Shown here: piece after piece, positions 1 through 12,800 of the stretch | Layout of the letters: each line of letters opens with the position of its first letter | How positions within the stretch are numbered: position 1 is the first letter of the stretch | Source of the DNA: Membranipora membranacea | Taxonomy: Eukaryota > Bryozoa > Gymnolaemata > Cheilostomatida > Membraniporidae | Direction: 5' to 3' | NCBI GenBank assembly: GCA_914767715.1 | Contig: OU612070.1 | Span: 24,790,025 to 24,850,024, forward strand | DNA: 60,000 bases | Position numbers and translations under genes: made by a program | The notes under the pieces: generated by a model | Told to the model about the DNA's origin: nothing | Seen by the model: the letters and a program-made list of their open reading frames with translations, nothing else | The model's database searches: none

Positions 1-683
1 TGTAGACAATACAATTAAACCGTCAGTCTGTTGTTGGTAATTAGGCCATTTTATTATTTCCTGAATCTATCTCCAGAGAAATAACATACAGTAGTGCCCA
101 TATCACTGCACAACACACAGATCTTCAGCTAGAGCCATTGAGTCAAGAACTGTTTCGAGGCCTTCTGTTGTACAACCTCCTCCAATCAACCTCAAAAGTG
201 TCAAGCCACCCCTGTTGGTTAAGGAGCATCCCAATCCATCACTTCTGTTTCGCAAGACCTATTTGTCAGTTTTGGTATTTTGAAATAATCGGTGTATTTT
301 TGCTGTTGCCCAGCCAGGGAGCGCCCACATGATCACACAATCGCGCAAACACACAAATGCTAGTACTATAGTAATGCCGTCCACTCATTAGCTGCTCACT
401 AAATCATGCTGCACAGATGGATAAGGGGTCAATGCGTCTAACACCGGGTCGACGTGTATAATAAGTCTCACAACTGACCAGTAGTCTACCTCTTTGTTCT
501 CACAATTAATTTGATTCTGCTTAATGTGAGGTATGTTGTTATTTCACTCACAACCCCAGCAGAGGACTGATAGCTGCTATATATTCATCGTTTTTATATT
601 GCTTAGGAAAGCTACCAATTGAGGAGAGACTGATTTGATCTTGGAATAAATGCAAACTTGAATCATTGAAAATGAAAATTCAT

Positions 684-689
684 TTTATT
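684..689 (-). terminator. Candidate talin poly(A) signal (AATAAA)
   Basis: This is a canonical AATAAA hexamer on the minus strand, about 800 nt downstream of the talin stop codon. It is the clearest such hexamer I noticed between the stop and this point. AATAAA is common by chance in AT-rich DNA, so the assignment is tentative. Confidence 0.35.
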
Positions 690-1037
690 GCTGTTTCTGT
701 CATGATTTCATTGAGTGTATATGGTCCTAATTAACGACCTAATGTACAAGTCTGCTACGTGTAACTTCAGAAAAAATGGGTCAGGCAACTTAAAAACTAC
801 AGGTATGAAATAGTCTGCTATGTTCAATGTACCAAAATTAAACACGATTACTCATAAAAGTTAATAACAATACATATGAAACATTAATCACTATCATGAT
901 TTTAAAATCTACTAAGAACTCCTACCTTCTTTAGCCAATCAAAAGCTGGATGACATATAGTGATGTATACAACCTATGGCCTGATCTCTGACAAATTTCA
1001 GTAAGATTTGAGTAAAGGACTACCAGACCCACAAATG

Positions 1038-1087
1038 ATCCGTGTGGATCAGTGTGGATCCGTGTGGATCAGTATAGATCAGTGTGA
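1038..1087. repeat. 10-bp tandem repeat, five units
   Basis: Five consecutive units of the form GATC(C/A)GTGTG follow each other without indels. The units alternate C and A at position 5, and the fourth unit is slightly degenerate (GATCAGTATA). The array lies in the probable talin 3' UTR or 3' flank. It looks like a simple minisatellite, and each unit contains a GATC site. Confidence 0.8.
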
Positions 1088-1487
1088 ATGTAGAGCGAGA
1101 AGAGGCGGTGTTAGTAAAAAACAAGAAACAAAAGGCACCAAATTGTGTGTAAAGAATGTCTTCTGCGCATTATAAATTAAGGGCCACAGCAAAATTCATT
1201 ATTAGCCAAAAGTGATGGCCTACTGAACTGTGACAGTACGAGTAAAACATGTAAAAAGGTGTATATAAAAATAATTTAGCAATGGTTCCTCGAGTCAACA
1301 AGGAAATATCAGTACTCCCATCAAAAAGTAGCCAAGGTACAATTATAATGTTCATGTCAATAATGGGCTCACTAGATGTTAGACTAAGAGCGAGTAGGTT
1401 TGTAGCTTCCCCTGATTGGGGGAGAATTATGAACTGCTTATCATGTGATTCCACTGATGATTTGTAAGAGAAGGCAATCTATAAGAG

Positions 1488-4400
1488 CTAAAACATTCTA
1501 TCACTATCATCTAACTCGGCATGCTTATATTTCTCTTTTCTAAGATTTGCCAGCTTTTCTCGTGCTCTCTGTAATTCCTTTTCTTTCTCTAATACTTCAG
1601 CTTGCACATCAATTAGCTGTAATATAAAAATCAGGATTAAAAACCCTAATTATCTCATAATTGCAATGGAAGAGATAACTCCAAAGTCTGATAACCGAGG
1701 AAAGTTGAAGACCCTCTTGATATATAAATATGGCTAGTGGTTATGGATATCTTTCATTAAGTTATTTGTAACATTTTTACCAAAATAAATGATTAAGTTA
1801 AGTTGGAATTTTTTTACTAATTTTGTTAAACAGGGGCATAAACTTCTTATTAAGTCTATGAACAGGGCCGTTAATAACAAAAGAAATAAACAGATATTGC
1901 CTATGCTGGAGGAGTAGAGTAGACATTGTCCTGTGGTGACTTCTAACCCCGGTCCAACTCAAACAAACAAAGCGTCCTATTCAGCTCAGCGCAAAGATCT
2001 CCATCTCATCAGGATCAGTACCACACAAACCAGGCAGGGGGAATAAAGAGACAACAAAACATGGAGGAGAACCAGACAGCCTCTTACCGAAACCCATATG
2101 GAGGCGGTGGGAACACCAATACACTCAACTCTGTGCTCTCAGTCTTCTTATAGTAGAAGAAATCAGAACAAATCATAATCAGGGTGGTTATGCAGGCAAC
2201 ACATTTCGAAGGTTCATGCCAACACCATGCATGACTACCGACAGTTAAGAAGACCAAGGCTTGCGACAGCATTTGATCACAATTTGCCCACAAATGTTGA
2301 ATCGGTATGGAGTAACCGTAAAATCTGCTAGACATCATTATACGATTCGAACCAGCTGTCAATATCTCTTGATGGACCTTCAGCTTCTCTCAGCTACCAA
2401 ACTGTACATAGATCAAGCTTGATGCATTTGCCTGCATTTGGAGTTAGTCTTCCTCCAATGTGACCAGTGAAGGAGGAGCGACTCCGAATGTGGGCAAATA
2501 CATCAAACTTGATCTAAAAGTGAACACACAAACGGAAGAGTCCTATACAGTTAGAACTCAGTGTACATACAGACTAGAGGGTAGAGAACAAAACCAGACA
2601 AGCTAATATCACCACAGACTAGTCATGCTTGTATAGAGAGAGAGGCAGTGAATTACACTCCATCATAGTAAGGTCCTACCAGAGACTATATATATATATC
2701 TATAGTCTCTGGTCCCACTGTGTATCACACACTTGATTGGCTTACGTGGATTTTCTTGAAGTGTTTGATAACACTTGGGTGCCAATGGGTCTGAACAGGT
2801 TTTAAGAAAGGTTAATAACCAGCACACACGGCAAAAAGAATAATGAGCGCCAACAAATACATATATCTATCAAAGTAGCCACTTCCTCATAGCATCAACA
2901 GGCTGAAACGATACATCTAAAGCTTAGGGGTCGCAAGTAAGTGTGTGGGAAATAGCGACATCTATGACCAAACCCGAACAAAATTTATCCCCCTCGATAA
3001 TTTTATCACCTTAACACCCGCAAATACTCAGCAATAGCAACAAAAGGGGGCAGGGATAACAGGAAAAGTATGAAATTAAGGGTTATTATAACAATAAAAC
3101 GAATTTTTAAGGTAACGTAACATATTAAACGTTTATGTACATTGAGGTTTCCGGATGTGACTATAATAGTGGGAGCAATATTGAGAGCATTACGAAAAGC
3201 CCTGCTCCACAACGACTTACACAATCAAAACTAAGCAGTAGACTCTACTGTTGCTGCTCTATAGCGCATTCCTCTTGAAATATTCATGATACAAATCGTC
3301 GGGACATTTATCACAGTGTAGTGTATATGTAGCTGGTTTTGACTATTGCCTTATGCCTTGATCAAATTAATACGTCAGAGTACGATAAAGTGCCTATTTG
3401 AATCTTTGTTCTTCACCCACAAGACATAACATTACATTCTGGAGGATTTACCAGTCATTTGAAAAGTTTGTTATTCAACGCAGTAGTCTGAGAACCAGTT
3501 TAGGAAGAGATAGAGTGATGCTCACCTGGGCTACACCCCCCACCATCCTCTTATTGACCTGTACGTTAGCTTCGTCTTCTCTCTTTTGAACTTCCTGTGA
3601 TGACTTCACTAGAGCTTCGGTCGCTCTCTTCACAGCGTTACCTGTAACAGAAAAATAATCAATTAATACATAAAATAAGTATGTAAGAGCCAACCTCCTC
3701 AATTCACTTACTATAGCCTATGAACTCTAACCAAATCATACACCACAGGGTTGATAGGATTGAGTCAAATTGTCATAATGCTGTTGTATATACAGTTATA
3801 TCTTCATCTATAAACATTTATCCATATGCAATTCATAACAACACAATACATAAAATACATCACATACATGACCTCTATATATTTACATAATAATTTTTAT
3901 TTGACTTGTATGATAGTTAAACTGAACAAATTGCTGATGTACTCAGCAATGCTCATCTAATGATAACTCACCAGCTGCTTGTAATCTCTTCATGGCGACA
4001 CTATCAGGGTCTGCCTTGACCTTACAGGCCACTAAGAGCTGAGCTGTAGAGCCAGCGACTTGTTTAGCTGATGAGATAAGCTGTTCCTCACTAGCGTGAC
4101 CCTGTACCATGGCGTTAGCTGCTTCACATAAACTGTGTGTAGCTGCAGCCACCATACGAGCCTGAGAGAAGGTAAAATATCAACTTTCAATACGAGACTA
4201 AGAGCAGGTAAAATGAGTTTATCAACTATTATAGCGACTAAATACTAGCGCTGGACACATTCTGAGTCACAATCAGAGGTTTTGTGGAGGAAAAAGTTTT
4301 GAATCTTAGAGACGGACCTCAGGTCACATTCCCTTTGTTTCACTCTGTTCATTTTCCTTGGAGAGACAACTTCTAATCCCAAGCATATCCTCCGATTTGA

Positions 4401-6805
4401 ATTTAGTAAGAATTGTGACATCATTCAGCTCTTGCAGACGATGCGTCATCAACAAACAGTGTCCGATACACATTGTAACCTAAAGCATGTTTTCTGTATG
4501 GATGACCCAGCAGAGCTATTGATGAGTACTTACAGCTGATATAAGACCTTGTGACCATTGTCCATCCTCGTCAGGCATATATCTATTAAATGACATACTC
4601 ATTCTGCCCTGTGATACTAATTCTCTCTGTGCCGCTGTCGCTGACTTAACTAGAGCTGATGTAGCGGCAGCTATAGACTTACATGCCTCAAGTATCTGCT
4701 CATCGAAGTTCAGGTCTTCATTTGCTTCCTTAGAAAATATATAAATGAGACATTGGTATAGCATAACTACTATTTACTACTTAGCAATACGCATTCGCTG
4801 TTTATATATCATATAAATAGTGTATTTAGACTCAGCTACACGTTACCTTAGCTGAAGCTCTTGGTTTGAGCTGCATGAGTTTTTTGGCAGCAGCTTCAAT
4901 AGATTTGGCAGCACCAAGGAGTTCATTCTCAGCTATCACAGTCGGGTCATCAGGATCAACAAGGTCTGTACCTGGAGTGAGCAGAGAGAATAAAATCGAT
5001 GTGTGAGAGATAACAGCGGTAAAAGTTACTGTGAGGTCTAAGTGTATTGTAATAATACAGGCTCACATGTCAGTGAAAATGTAATCCAAGTTTGATCCAG
5101 TTAGCCTGCATCCCAGTGGCTCCCCCTCCACGAATGAGGCGCAGTTAAAAATATAATCCTTTGCCAATAGCCTATTCGACTATGGCTTATCATTGGAGGG
5201 GGAGCAACTCCAAATGCAGGCAAACTGGACCAGATTTGGCCTAGTATAATGTGATTTGATCTGATAGGGCCAGTATGACAATACAAGTGGACACACACAC
5301 ATAACACATACATGAATACATAAGAAGGATTCTAAGCTGGGATGGACGTTTGCACACAGTTTAGTACAGAATCTAGCTAGACAGATGAAATATTGACAAG
5401 ATGCAGAGAATGCTAAATGCTATTAAAAAAAAGACTTTTAGAGCAGCTATAAACATAATTTCAACTCAACTTGCCCTTTTTAATCCTTCCTTTCCAACAA
5501 AACTTCAGCTCAGCGCAAGTTATCATTTAGACACATGAAATATTAATTGGTTTGCCGCAGTAACCACCACAAAAACCGGCACCTAATGTTATAATGCACA
5601 TAAATATAGACTTTCCATACTGCTCTGCATGGATCTGATGCTCATTTATTTCTCAGTCACAATTAGGACAAATTTAGCTCCTTTTTAGTCTGACCACCGT
5701 TGGTGCAGTATGTATGATATGAAGTATTGTGCGTAGTCTTCATGTCTCAGCCGGTAAAGCATCGATAGTAGGCGCCGGAGGGACGGAAGGGAGGATATGC
5801 CAGGGAATGCATGTGTGATAACAACAGGACATGAAAATGTGACTGGAATTAAACAAAAACCTTTCTACAGCTTGTCAACAGCAGCAGTGGCTTTTTAAAC
5901 TTATAGCTTAAGCTAAAATCCCAAACAGGAAGATGAAGGAATTTAATTAGCCATGAGTGGCGTTTAAATTCTTGAAGAAAGCTTCAGTTGGAAGAAATGT
6001 CGCATTGAGTAGCATTCAAATTGCGTCAGTTGGAAGAGAACTTGCCTTTTCAGGCCTTTACGCTAACTGCTATTGGAAGAGGCATTTTTGTGTCATACAA
6101 TAGATAGAGAGTAGTAGACCTATATGATATATGAGTACATATTATACTAAGAGATGTACACTAACTCAGACTCAGTACTTAATATTATAGTAGTAGTGAT
6201 AATACTAATAATATACCTGCAGTCGCATATCCATATACTGTAAAGGGAGCACATCAAATCATAACATAACAATCCGGTGACTAAAGACTGGCGGTAAAAT
6301 ATGGCAGCTTACTGGTTCACCAGGGGCTGAATTTGATTGGTATCTAGATCAATTCAATCAGAACATCAAACTCCTAACATTAACTAGCTCTCAGGAATGC
6401 ACACTACAATGCCATAGTTGTTTCGAGCAAGTGACAACATGCTAGACAATGGGACAAAATGCATCACAATTTGCTCATCACAAACAAAGTTATGTAGAGA
6501 TTGTAAATAATACAAGTAAGAAAAATGTGGTACCTGGTACAAAAAAGGTTGGGGTGCCTTCCAAATAATATTTGTACAAATCATTAAATCTTTTAGTTTC
6601 GAGGCTGTGGATAAGAAACAATTTCCATCTTGAGAAAGTCATAAGAATGATAGTATAATCAGGGAGAGCACATTCCGAATTAATGGAGGATGATTGATAT
6701 CATACCTTTGAGAGCCTCACAGCTCTTGACAAGTTCACTAACTGATTGTGCGACATTCTTAGATAAATCTCTCATGGCCAACTTCAGATCCTGAACTCCT
6801 GGCTT
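1488..6805 (-). CDS. TLN: Talin C-terminal actin-binding R13 and dimerisation helix
   Basis: Exons are 6706-6805, 4847-4971, 4534-4728, 3972-4161, 3526-3641 and 1488-1616, residues about 2295-2578. Landmarks are DPDDPTVIAENELLGAA, NFDEQILEACKSIAAATS, LVKSATAAQRELVSQG, DGQWSQGLISA, EAANAMVQGHASEEQLIS, QLLVACKVKADPDS and KRMVGGVAQ. R13 is the THATCH-type actin-binding bundle. The last exon encodes a strongly charged coiled-coil helix (VLEKEKELQRAREKLANLRK) that ends in an acidic tail, DDSDRMF, and forms the antiparallel dimer in the family. The stop is at 1488-1490. A loop in the R13 exon (MSMSFNRYMPDED) is slightly longer than in vertebrates. Confidence 0.95.
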
Positions 6806-9800
6806 CTGTACACACTTAAATAAGAACGAAAAATATCCAATTAACTTACAAGATTCATTCAGCATTTCATACAAATGAACCGGTGTGCAAATTTATTTTT
6901 ATTCGGAGTTGTCAGTACATGAATGGTGAGCAGACAACTCTGTTAGCATGTAATACGCTAATTTATTGTTGGAATCCATTAGATCCGAATCTGTACCATC
7001 TACAGCATCAATGATGAAGTTGAATAGTAAATGGTATGGATATCATTAAATTCTAATGTCAATAGTGTAAAACATTTTAAAAGGCATGGATTCACATAGC
7101 TGATCAAATTTAGTGGCATTGTAGTTTGATAACAAAGAGAAGTTTTTGCTTAATCTAAGCCTACTCACCTCTCCGAGATGTAATAATAATCTAAGATAAG
7201 ACTCTGCTGTCTGTTTAGCTGCTGACAGAGTTTTAGTTTTGACCTGTTCATTCTCAGCGGACTGTACGGCTCCTTTACATACCAGTAGTAAATCACTGAC
7301 AGCCTATAAATATACAACAATATTGAATACAACATAATATAACATATATACAAACTATAATATATATAAATCATTCACAGCCTAAAAATATTAAATATTA
7401 TATAATACATAATACATGTGTGTATAAAAAATGTGATCATTTTAAATGACTCACAGCCTGCCCGAATACAATACCTTATATTCATAATATAAAACATTTC
7501 ATTTGCAATGAAGAGTTAAGCACAGAGAGACATGAAATAGAAGGCTGATATAAAGTTGATCAACCTGCCATGCATGAAACAGCTTGTCTCAAGGTACAAA
7601 AAACAACTCTGGGCACTCTAACCTAGAATTCATATTCGTATCCATAGATCACATACTTAATTCTGTATACAGTACCACTTACAGTATATACTACCACTTA
7701 CCTTACGGCCGGTGTTACTAGCAGCTATGATATCTTCTTGTCGACATGAGTTACCTGCAGCGACAGCCTTAGCCGTTGCCGTGGTGATTGGTTTAGTATA
7801 ACGGACAACATCCTCAGCTGTGGCTGAACGATCCACTCTGTCAGAACTCTCAAAGCCCTACAAACATGATCACAAATATCACATAATATGCACACTTGAG
7901 GACATAGTACGCAGGTAAAACAATTAATTCTGGTAGACTACCTGCTGAGACAATAACAGAGAGTCACAATAAAATCATTTCTGAAAAAAAATTTAACATT
8001 CCCCACCATGCCTGAGTATTCAGATACATCACTTTTGGATCAGATCATTGGCTGGCGATGTTTTTAAGAATCTGAACCATGCTTAACCATCATTCTTGAA
8101 ATATCACATGCACGATCAATATTCAGACGCAGAGGAGATGATTTCTGGGACTTGTTATTATTACGTCGAGCAGGAGGTACGGAGGATACTATGATAGGCT
8201 GAGAGGAGGATCCGCAGGCTATGATGATATTTTATCGACAAACTTACACTATGTCGTATACTGTGTCTGTTACCGTAAATAGCCTAGTGACCAACAAAAA
8301 CAACAACAACAACAATGCTTATACTTCAACTAACTAGTGAGTGAGAACAACTAGTGTGTTAGAACTAGTGGTCAGCTGACCAATGTGTAGGCTCTGATTG
8401 GCTGGTTGATGGAAGAAAGGCAATCCCAGGTCAGATGAAAGAACCTATTGAGACAAAGTGGTATTGTTTTCAGATTCACTTTGTCTCAAGATACCATCTG
8501 ATTGGCTCTCTCCTCATCATATAACCAATCAGAGCCAACATGCTAGTGGTCAGCTTGTATGTGAGTAATTGATACTATCCATTATTGACTATGACACAAA
8601 ACTTAAAGCATATAGACAATGTGAAGTGTACCTCTTCCAGACACTGCAGGTAATGTATGAATGAATATAAACAACCGGCAGATTTGTTTGGATGTATCAA
8701 AAGTTTCATGAGATATGTCTTTATTTATCAAGACTGCTACTTTCTGAGATAAGTGAACAATTATGGGGCTGTCGCAACTCTAGTTTCGAGCTATCTGGTT
8801 GGCTCCATCAGAGAGAATGGCTCCCTGGCTCCATGTTTTAGCACTTTCTATATTCTAAACTTCTCACATATTTAATGTAAATAACATCAAAAATAAAGTT
8901 GATAATGAGAATGTTTGCGTTATAATCACATGATGTAGTTCAAAAGTTGACTGCTATTATCAAAGTAACACTCTTATATTACAACATTGAATCAATCTAG
9001 TACATACCTTGATTTCTTGTCTGAGAGCCTCTATGGTTGACTCGAGAGCGCTCGTTCCTCTGGCTGCCTCATCCTCCACTGTTTTGACTGTCTTCAGAAG
9101 TGATGTCACATTTGTAACCATAACCTTAGCGGAGTCCTTCAGAGCTGACATTGATGGGTCGTTAGATGGCTTACCCGCAGCATTCTTAGTACAGCCAATA
9201 AGTTCTGCTAGAGCCGAGGCTACATCTTTCACAGAGTTTATCAATAAAACCTAATAAAGGAATTAAAAGAAAATTTAATCACTTGATTATCAACGACATT
9301 AAATTCTCAAAAGATGATGGCATGCAATGTATGAGGAGTACAATTCTACAAAAAAAAAAAAAATTCAAAAAGGAAAATCCAATGTAGACAATCATTTGAG
9401 CTTATACTTCTAACACTCAGATTGCTATTCGAAACATCTCACGTAAACAAAAACATTCAAAACAATCGAGTTCATTTTTGATATCCAGCGACTTTCAGAG
9501 ATTGTCTGGCCATGTATGTGATGTCATACCTGAGCCTCGGGTTGATCAGCTCCTATAGAAGCGGCTCCTAGTTTTACTACCTCAGCTAGTTTAGAGATAG
9601 TCTTTATGGCATTCTGAGCAGCAGCAGCTAGAGCCTCCTGACTGCTGGCAGCCCCGGCTACTAGTGTCTTAGTATCCTCCACAAGTTCTTTAGCTGTCTT
9701 AAGTATCGCCTCTCTGTTAATAAGTCATAATAGATTGAGAGTTAAGAGAGGGACCACTTTCACACATTCTAATCTTGACGCATATCTGAGCTACCAATTT

Positions 9801-12800
9801 GGTAATTCCTAATCCTAATTAAAAAACAAATATGTCAAATGTATTTCAAGAGAGAGCGAGTAAATTTGTTCGTCTAACTGTGTGTATACCTGGTATAACA
9901 GGTATTCGCAGACAGAGCACTCAATTCTGAGATTTAGCTTGTAGTAGCTTATTTAGATATGAAGTGATTATCACAGTAAATGTATATATCACATGACAGC
10001 AGCTGTGACTATATATCACAAAGTATTGTCAATCATGCAATCTAGTCTCAGTTTCAGCATGTAGTAAAGCAGTGCTGAAGTGATTTTCACATACCTATGC
10101 TGAGTGAACGAGTCGTTACCATCATCCGAGCTGAGAGTTCCAGCTGTAGCGAACATGATAGTCGTATCTAAGTCAGCGATTATACCGCTTACTATAGAGG
10201 CAGCATTTATACATGCCTGTGTACCTCGAGAACTATCCTGTAAGGCTGCCATCACATATGATACCTGGAATAACAACAATGTCAGGTGTACTATACTGTG
10301 AGAATCCTGCTGAGATGACCTCGAGTTTAATAGTCAGTAGTCAGTATGTATAAGGACGAAATAATGTCTCAACAAGTTCTACTGAAGACACAGCTCAGAT
10401 AAACACCTTACGGAAGCTGTGAATTATAAGAGAGACAGTAAAATAATAGATTTCCCTCTGGTAGAGGGCTTGAGGTCTTCTTTGAGGATTATCCTGACAA
10501 ATTACCCAATAAATCATAGTATTCAATGAAGTCATAGATGGGGCCAATTTCCTCCATCACACAGGCTAATGAATGTGTGGTTGGAGGTATATAGTAGTTG
10601 GAACTTTATGCCTATTTGAACGTCACCAAGCTCATTATACAGGAATTGTCTGCTCTTGAATTGACAACAGGACAAAGAGGATAAGTCTCAAATTCAAGTA
10701 AAACATTGGATTTTTTTGAGACAGTTACAATGCGCCTTTACATACATATCGTTTCACATTGTTATTCTGTAAGCAGTGTCAAACAAATACCACTTAACAT
10801 GATGATAATACCATACGATATGAAGCAAATACCTTTTCAGAGACAACTTTAGCATTTCCAGCTAAGTCCCGCTTAGAGTAGGCGTCAGTAGGATTAAGTT
10901 GTACGACTCCTGCATTCTCTACCAACTGTATACATGAGTTACCCAAGTCCTGCACTCGACTCTTAAGTCGAGTCGATACCTGAAGTGAGAGTAAGAGGTT
11001 AGTATAATCAGTAGCAGCATTTGTCCATAGCTGAATAATTTCAACATAATGTAAATGCTAACAATATACTGACTTAATCTTAATGTGATGTTCAATAATT
11101 TTTCAAGAAATGTTCCAGCCATTTGACAGTTAATTGTCACATTTCAATCTGAAGTATCTACATTGAAATCACTCCCACAGTGGACACCTCACTCAAAGTT
11201 TAGTTGTTATTTAATCAAACGGTATTTCTTGAGGACTCATCATACAGTAACTTACCTCGGCATTGGGAGAGGCAGCACACGCTCCTTGTTGTTTTAGAGC
11301 CAGTTCTGAGAATTGTTTGGTGAGTAGATTAGCCATGTGACCTAGCTCAGCAGCAGTCTCGGGGGAGGAGGCCTTACCCACCATCTCGTGAGCTAACTGG
11401 GCTATCCTCTTACTTATTTGTACCATGGCTGTCTGATAATCTACAAATGATACATTAGGAGTTGCTGCCACCTGTACCTCCGTCTGTAAGTAGAGAGAAT
11501 AGAGAAGATGTCAGGTGAGGTGAGAGAGATGAATGAATCAAACATATAATTATTCTTACAGGTGAATAGATTGAGGCATCACCATTAAAATGGAAGAGGC
11601 AAAAGAAGTAAACAAAAAAGCTCAAAAGTTGTATTGTATATAATATACCGTCATAGATGACTTGGGATCACCTAAACTAGGGTTAATGATGGGCAATGGA
11701 GACAGATATTTCATATACATTTAATAATCAAGGACGATCGAGCACGATGCTGATTTACACAGATATCTGCTGAGGTGAGATGACATACCTTAGCTATAGC
11801 TTTACTGATATTATCTATCATAGTAGTGACAGCACCTCCAGCGCTCGCTGCCTCCTCCATAGTAGTCAGTAAATCCTGAGCCATATCTCTGAGACTAGAG
11901 GCAGCACCTTTCATAGACTCATGAGCTTCTGTAGACTTAGGATTACCTCCGCTAGCCTGAGAATATAAATAATCAAACATCAAATGTCACATATCCAACA
12001 TCAAACAGCGAGCATCAAACAACAAATACCAAACAGCGAACATCAAGCATCAAACATCAAAGAGAGAGTGATGATGTTCAGTGAATAATTCAGGGATCAT
12101 ACCAATGTTTACCTTGATGAAATGTTACAGAGAAAGCCGGTACAATAATTCAGTATATAACATCGTAATGTTCCATCAAGGAGTTGGAAGTCTACTTGGC
12201 TCTACCCAATCAAAACACAAGCTGAACAAATCAAGAAATGAAATTTCTGGGTTCAGCCCTATCACATTTTTTCTTCGTACCTTGGCGAAGTAGACGAGCT
12301 GCAGGCCAGACTCAGCTACAGATTTGGTTTGGTCCAATATGGCCGCCTGTTGTTTGGAGTTGTATATTTTTGAGGCACATCCAATTCCGCCATCGGTGAG
12401 GGGATCGAAGTAGTTAGATATCAGTGTAATCCTGTGGCCTACAAGATATGAGAGTACATAATTAGTGAGGACTGTACCTTGTCTAACATTAACAGGCAAA
12501 CAGTGAGGGCAAACGAAAAATTCAAACAAAGGGCGATTCCAAGTAGCAGCCTGGACAATATTTCTGCTTTACCAGTAATGATGTTGCTTAAGCTTCCCTT
12601 CTTTAATAACGAAATCTCAGTATTTTGGCCAGCGATTATACATACCTAATTTCTCAGCCTCACTGCCGGCAGCAGCCACTAGCGGATCTATATTAGCCAG
12701 TATCTGTTTGCAGCTGTTGATGACCTGCTCCTGGAATCCTTGTACAGAGTTATCTTCTCTGGGGGCCAGTGATTGGCTGATAGCTGAGAACGCGGCAGCA

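Larger units (their letters stand above)
1..1487. other. Talin 3' flank / probable 3' UTR
   Basis: No convincing protein-coding sequence is visible. The talin stop lies at 1488-1490, so the bases just below 1488 should be its 3' UTR on the minus strand. A minus-strand AATAAA (TTTATT on the plus strand at 684-689) is a candidate poly(A) signal and would give a UTR of about 0.8 kb. A 10-bp tandem repeat at 1038-1087 is listed separately. Short open frames here, such as 1170-1454 on the minus strand, have no recognisable domain and fall inside the probable UTR. Confidence 0.6.

Noticed and set aside
1170-1454. A 94-residue minus-strand frame below the talin stop
   Set aside because: It lies in the probable talin 3' UTR and has no domain or signal-peptide pattern that stands out.
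5729-5800. A TGTCTCAGCCGG segment resembling a tRNA A box
   Set aside because: No B box follows at the expected distance and no cloverleaf could be drawn.
11649-11678. A possible 28-nt talin exon (TTTAGGTGATCC... ending before GTATAT)
   Set aside because: It has AG and GT borders, but 28 nt does not fit between two phase-0 exons. The direct join 11789/11483 already matches vertebrate talin in length across this point.
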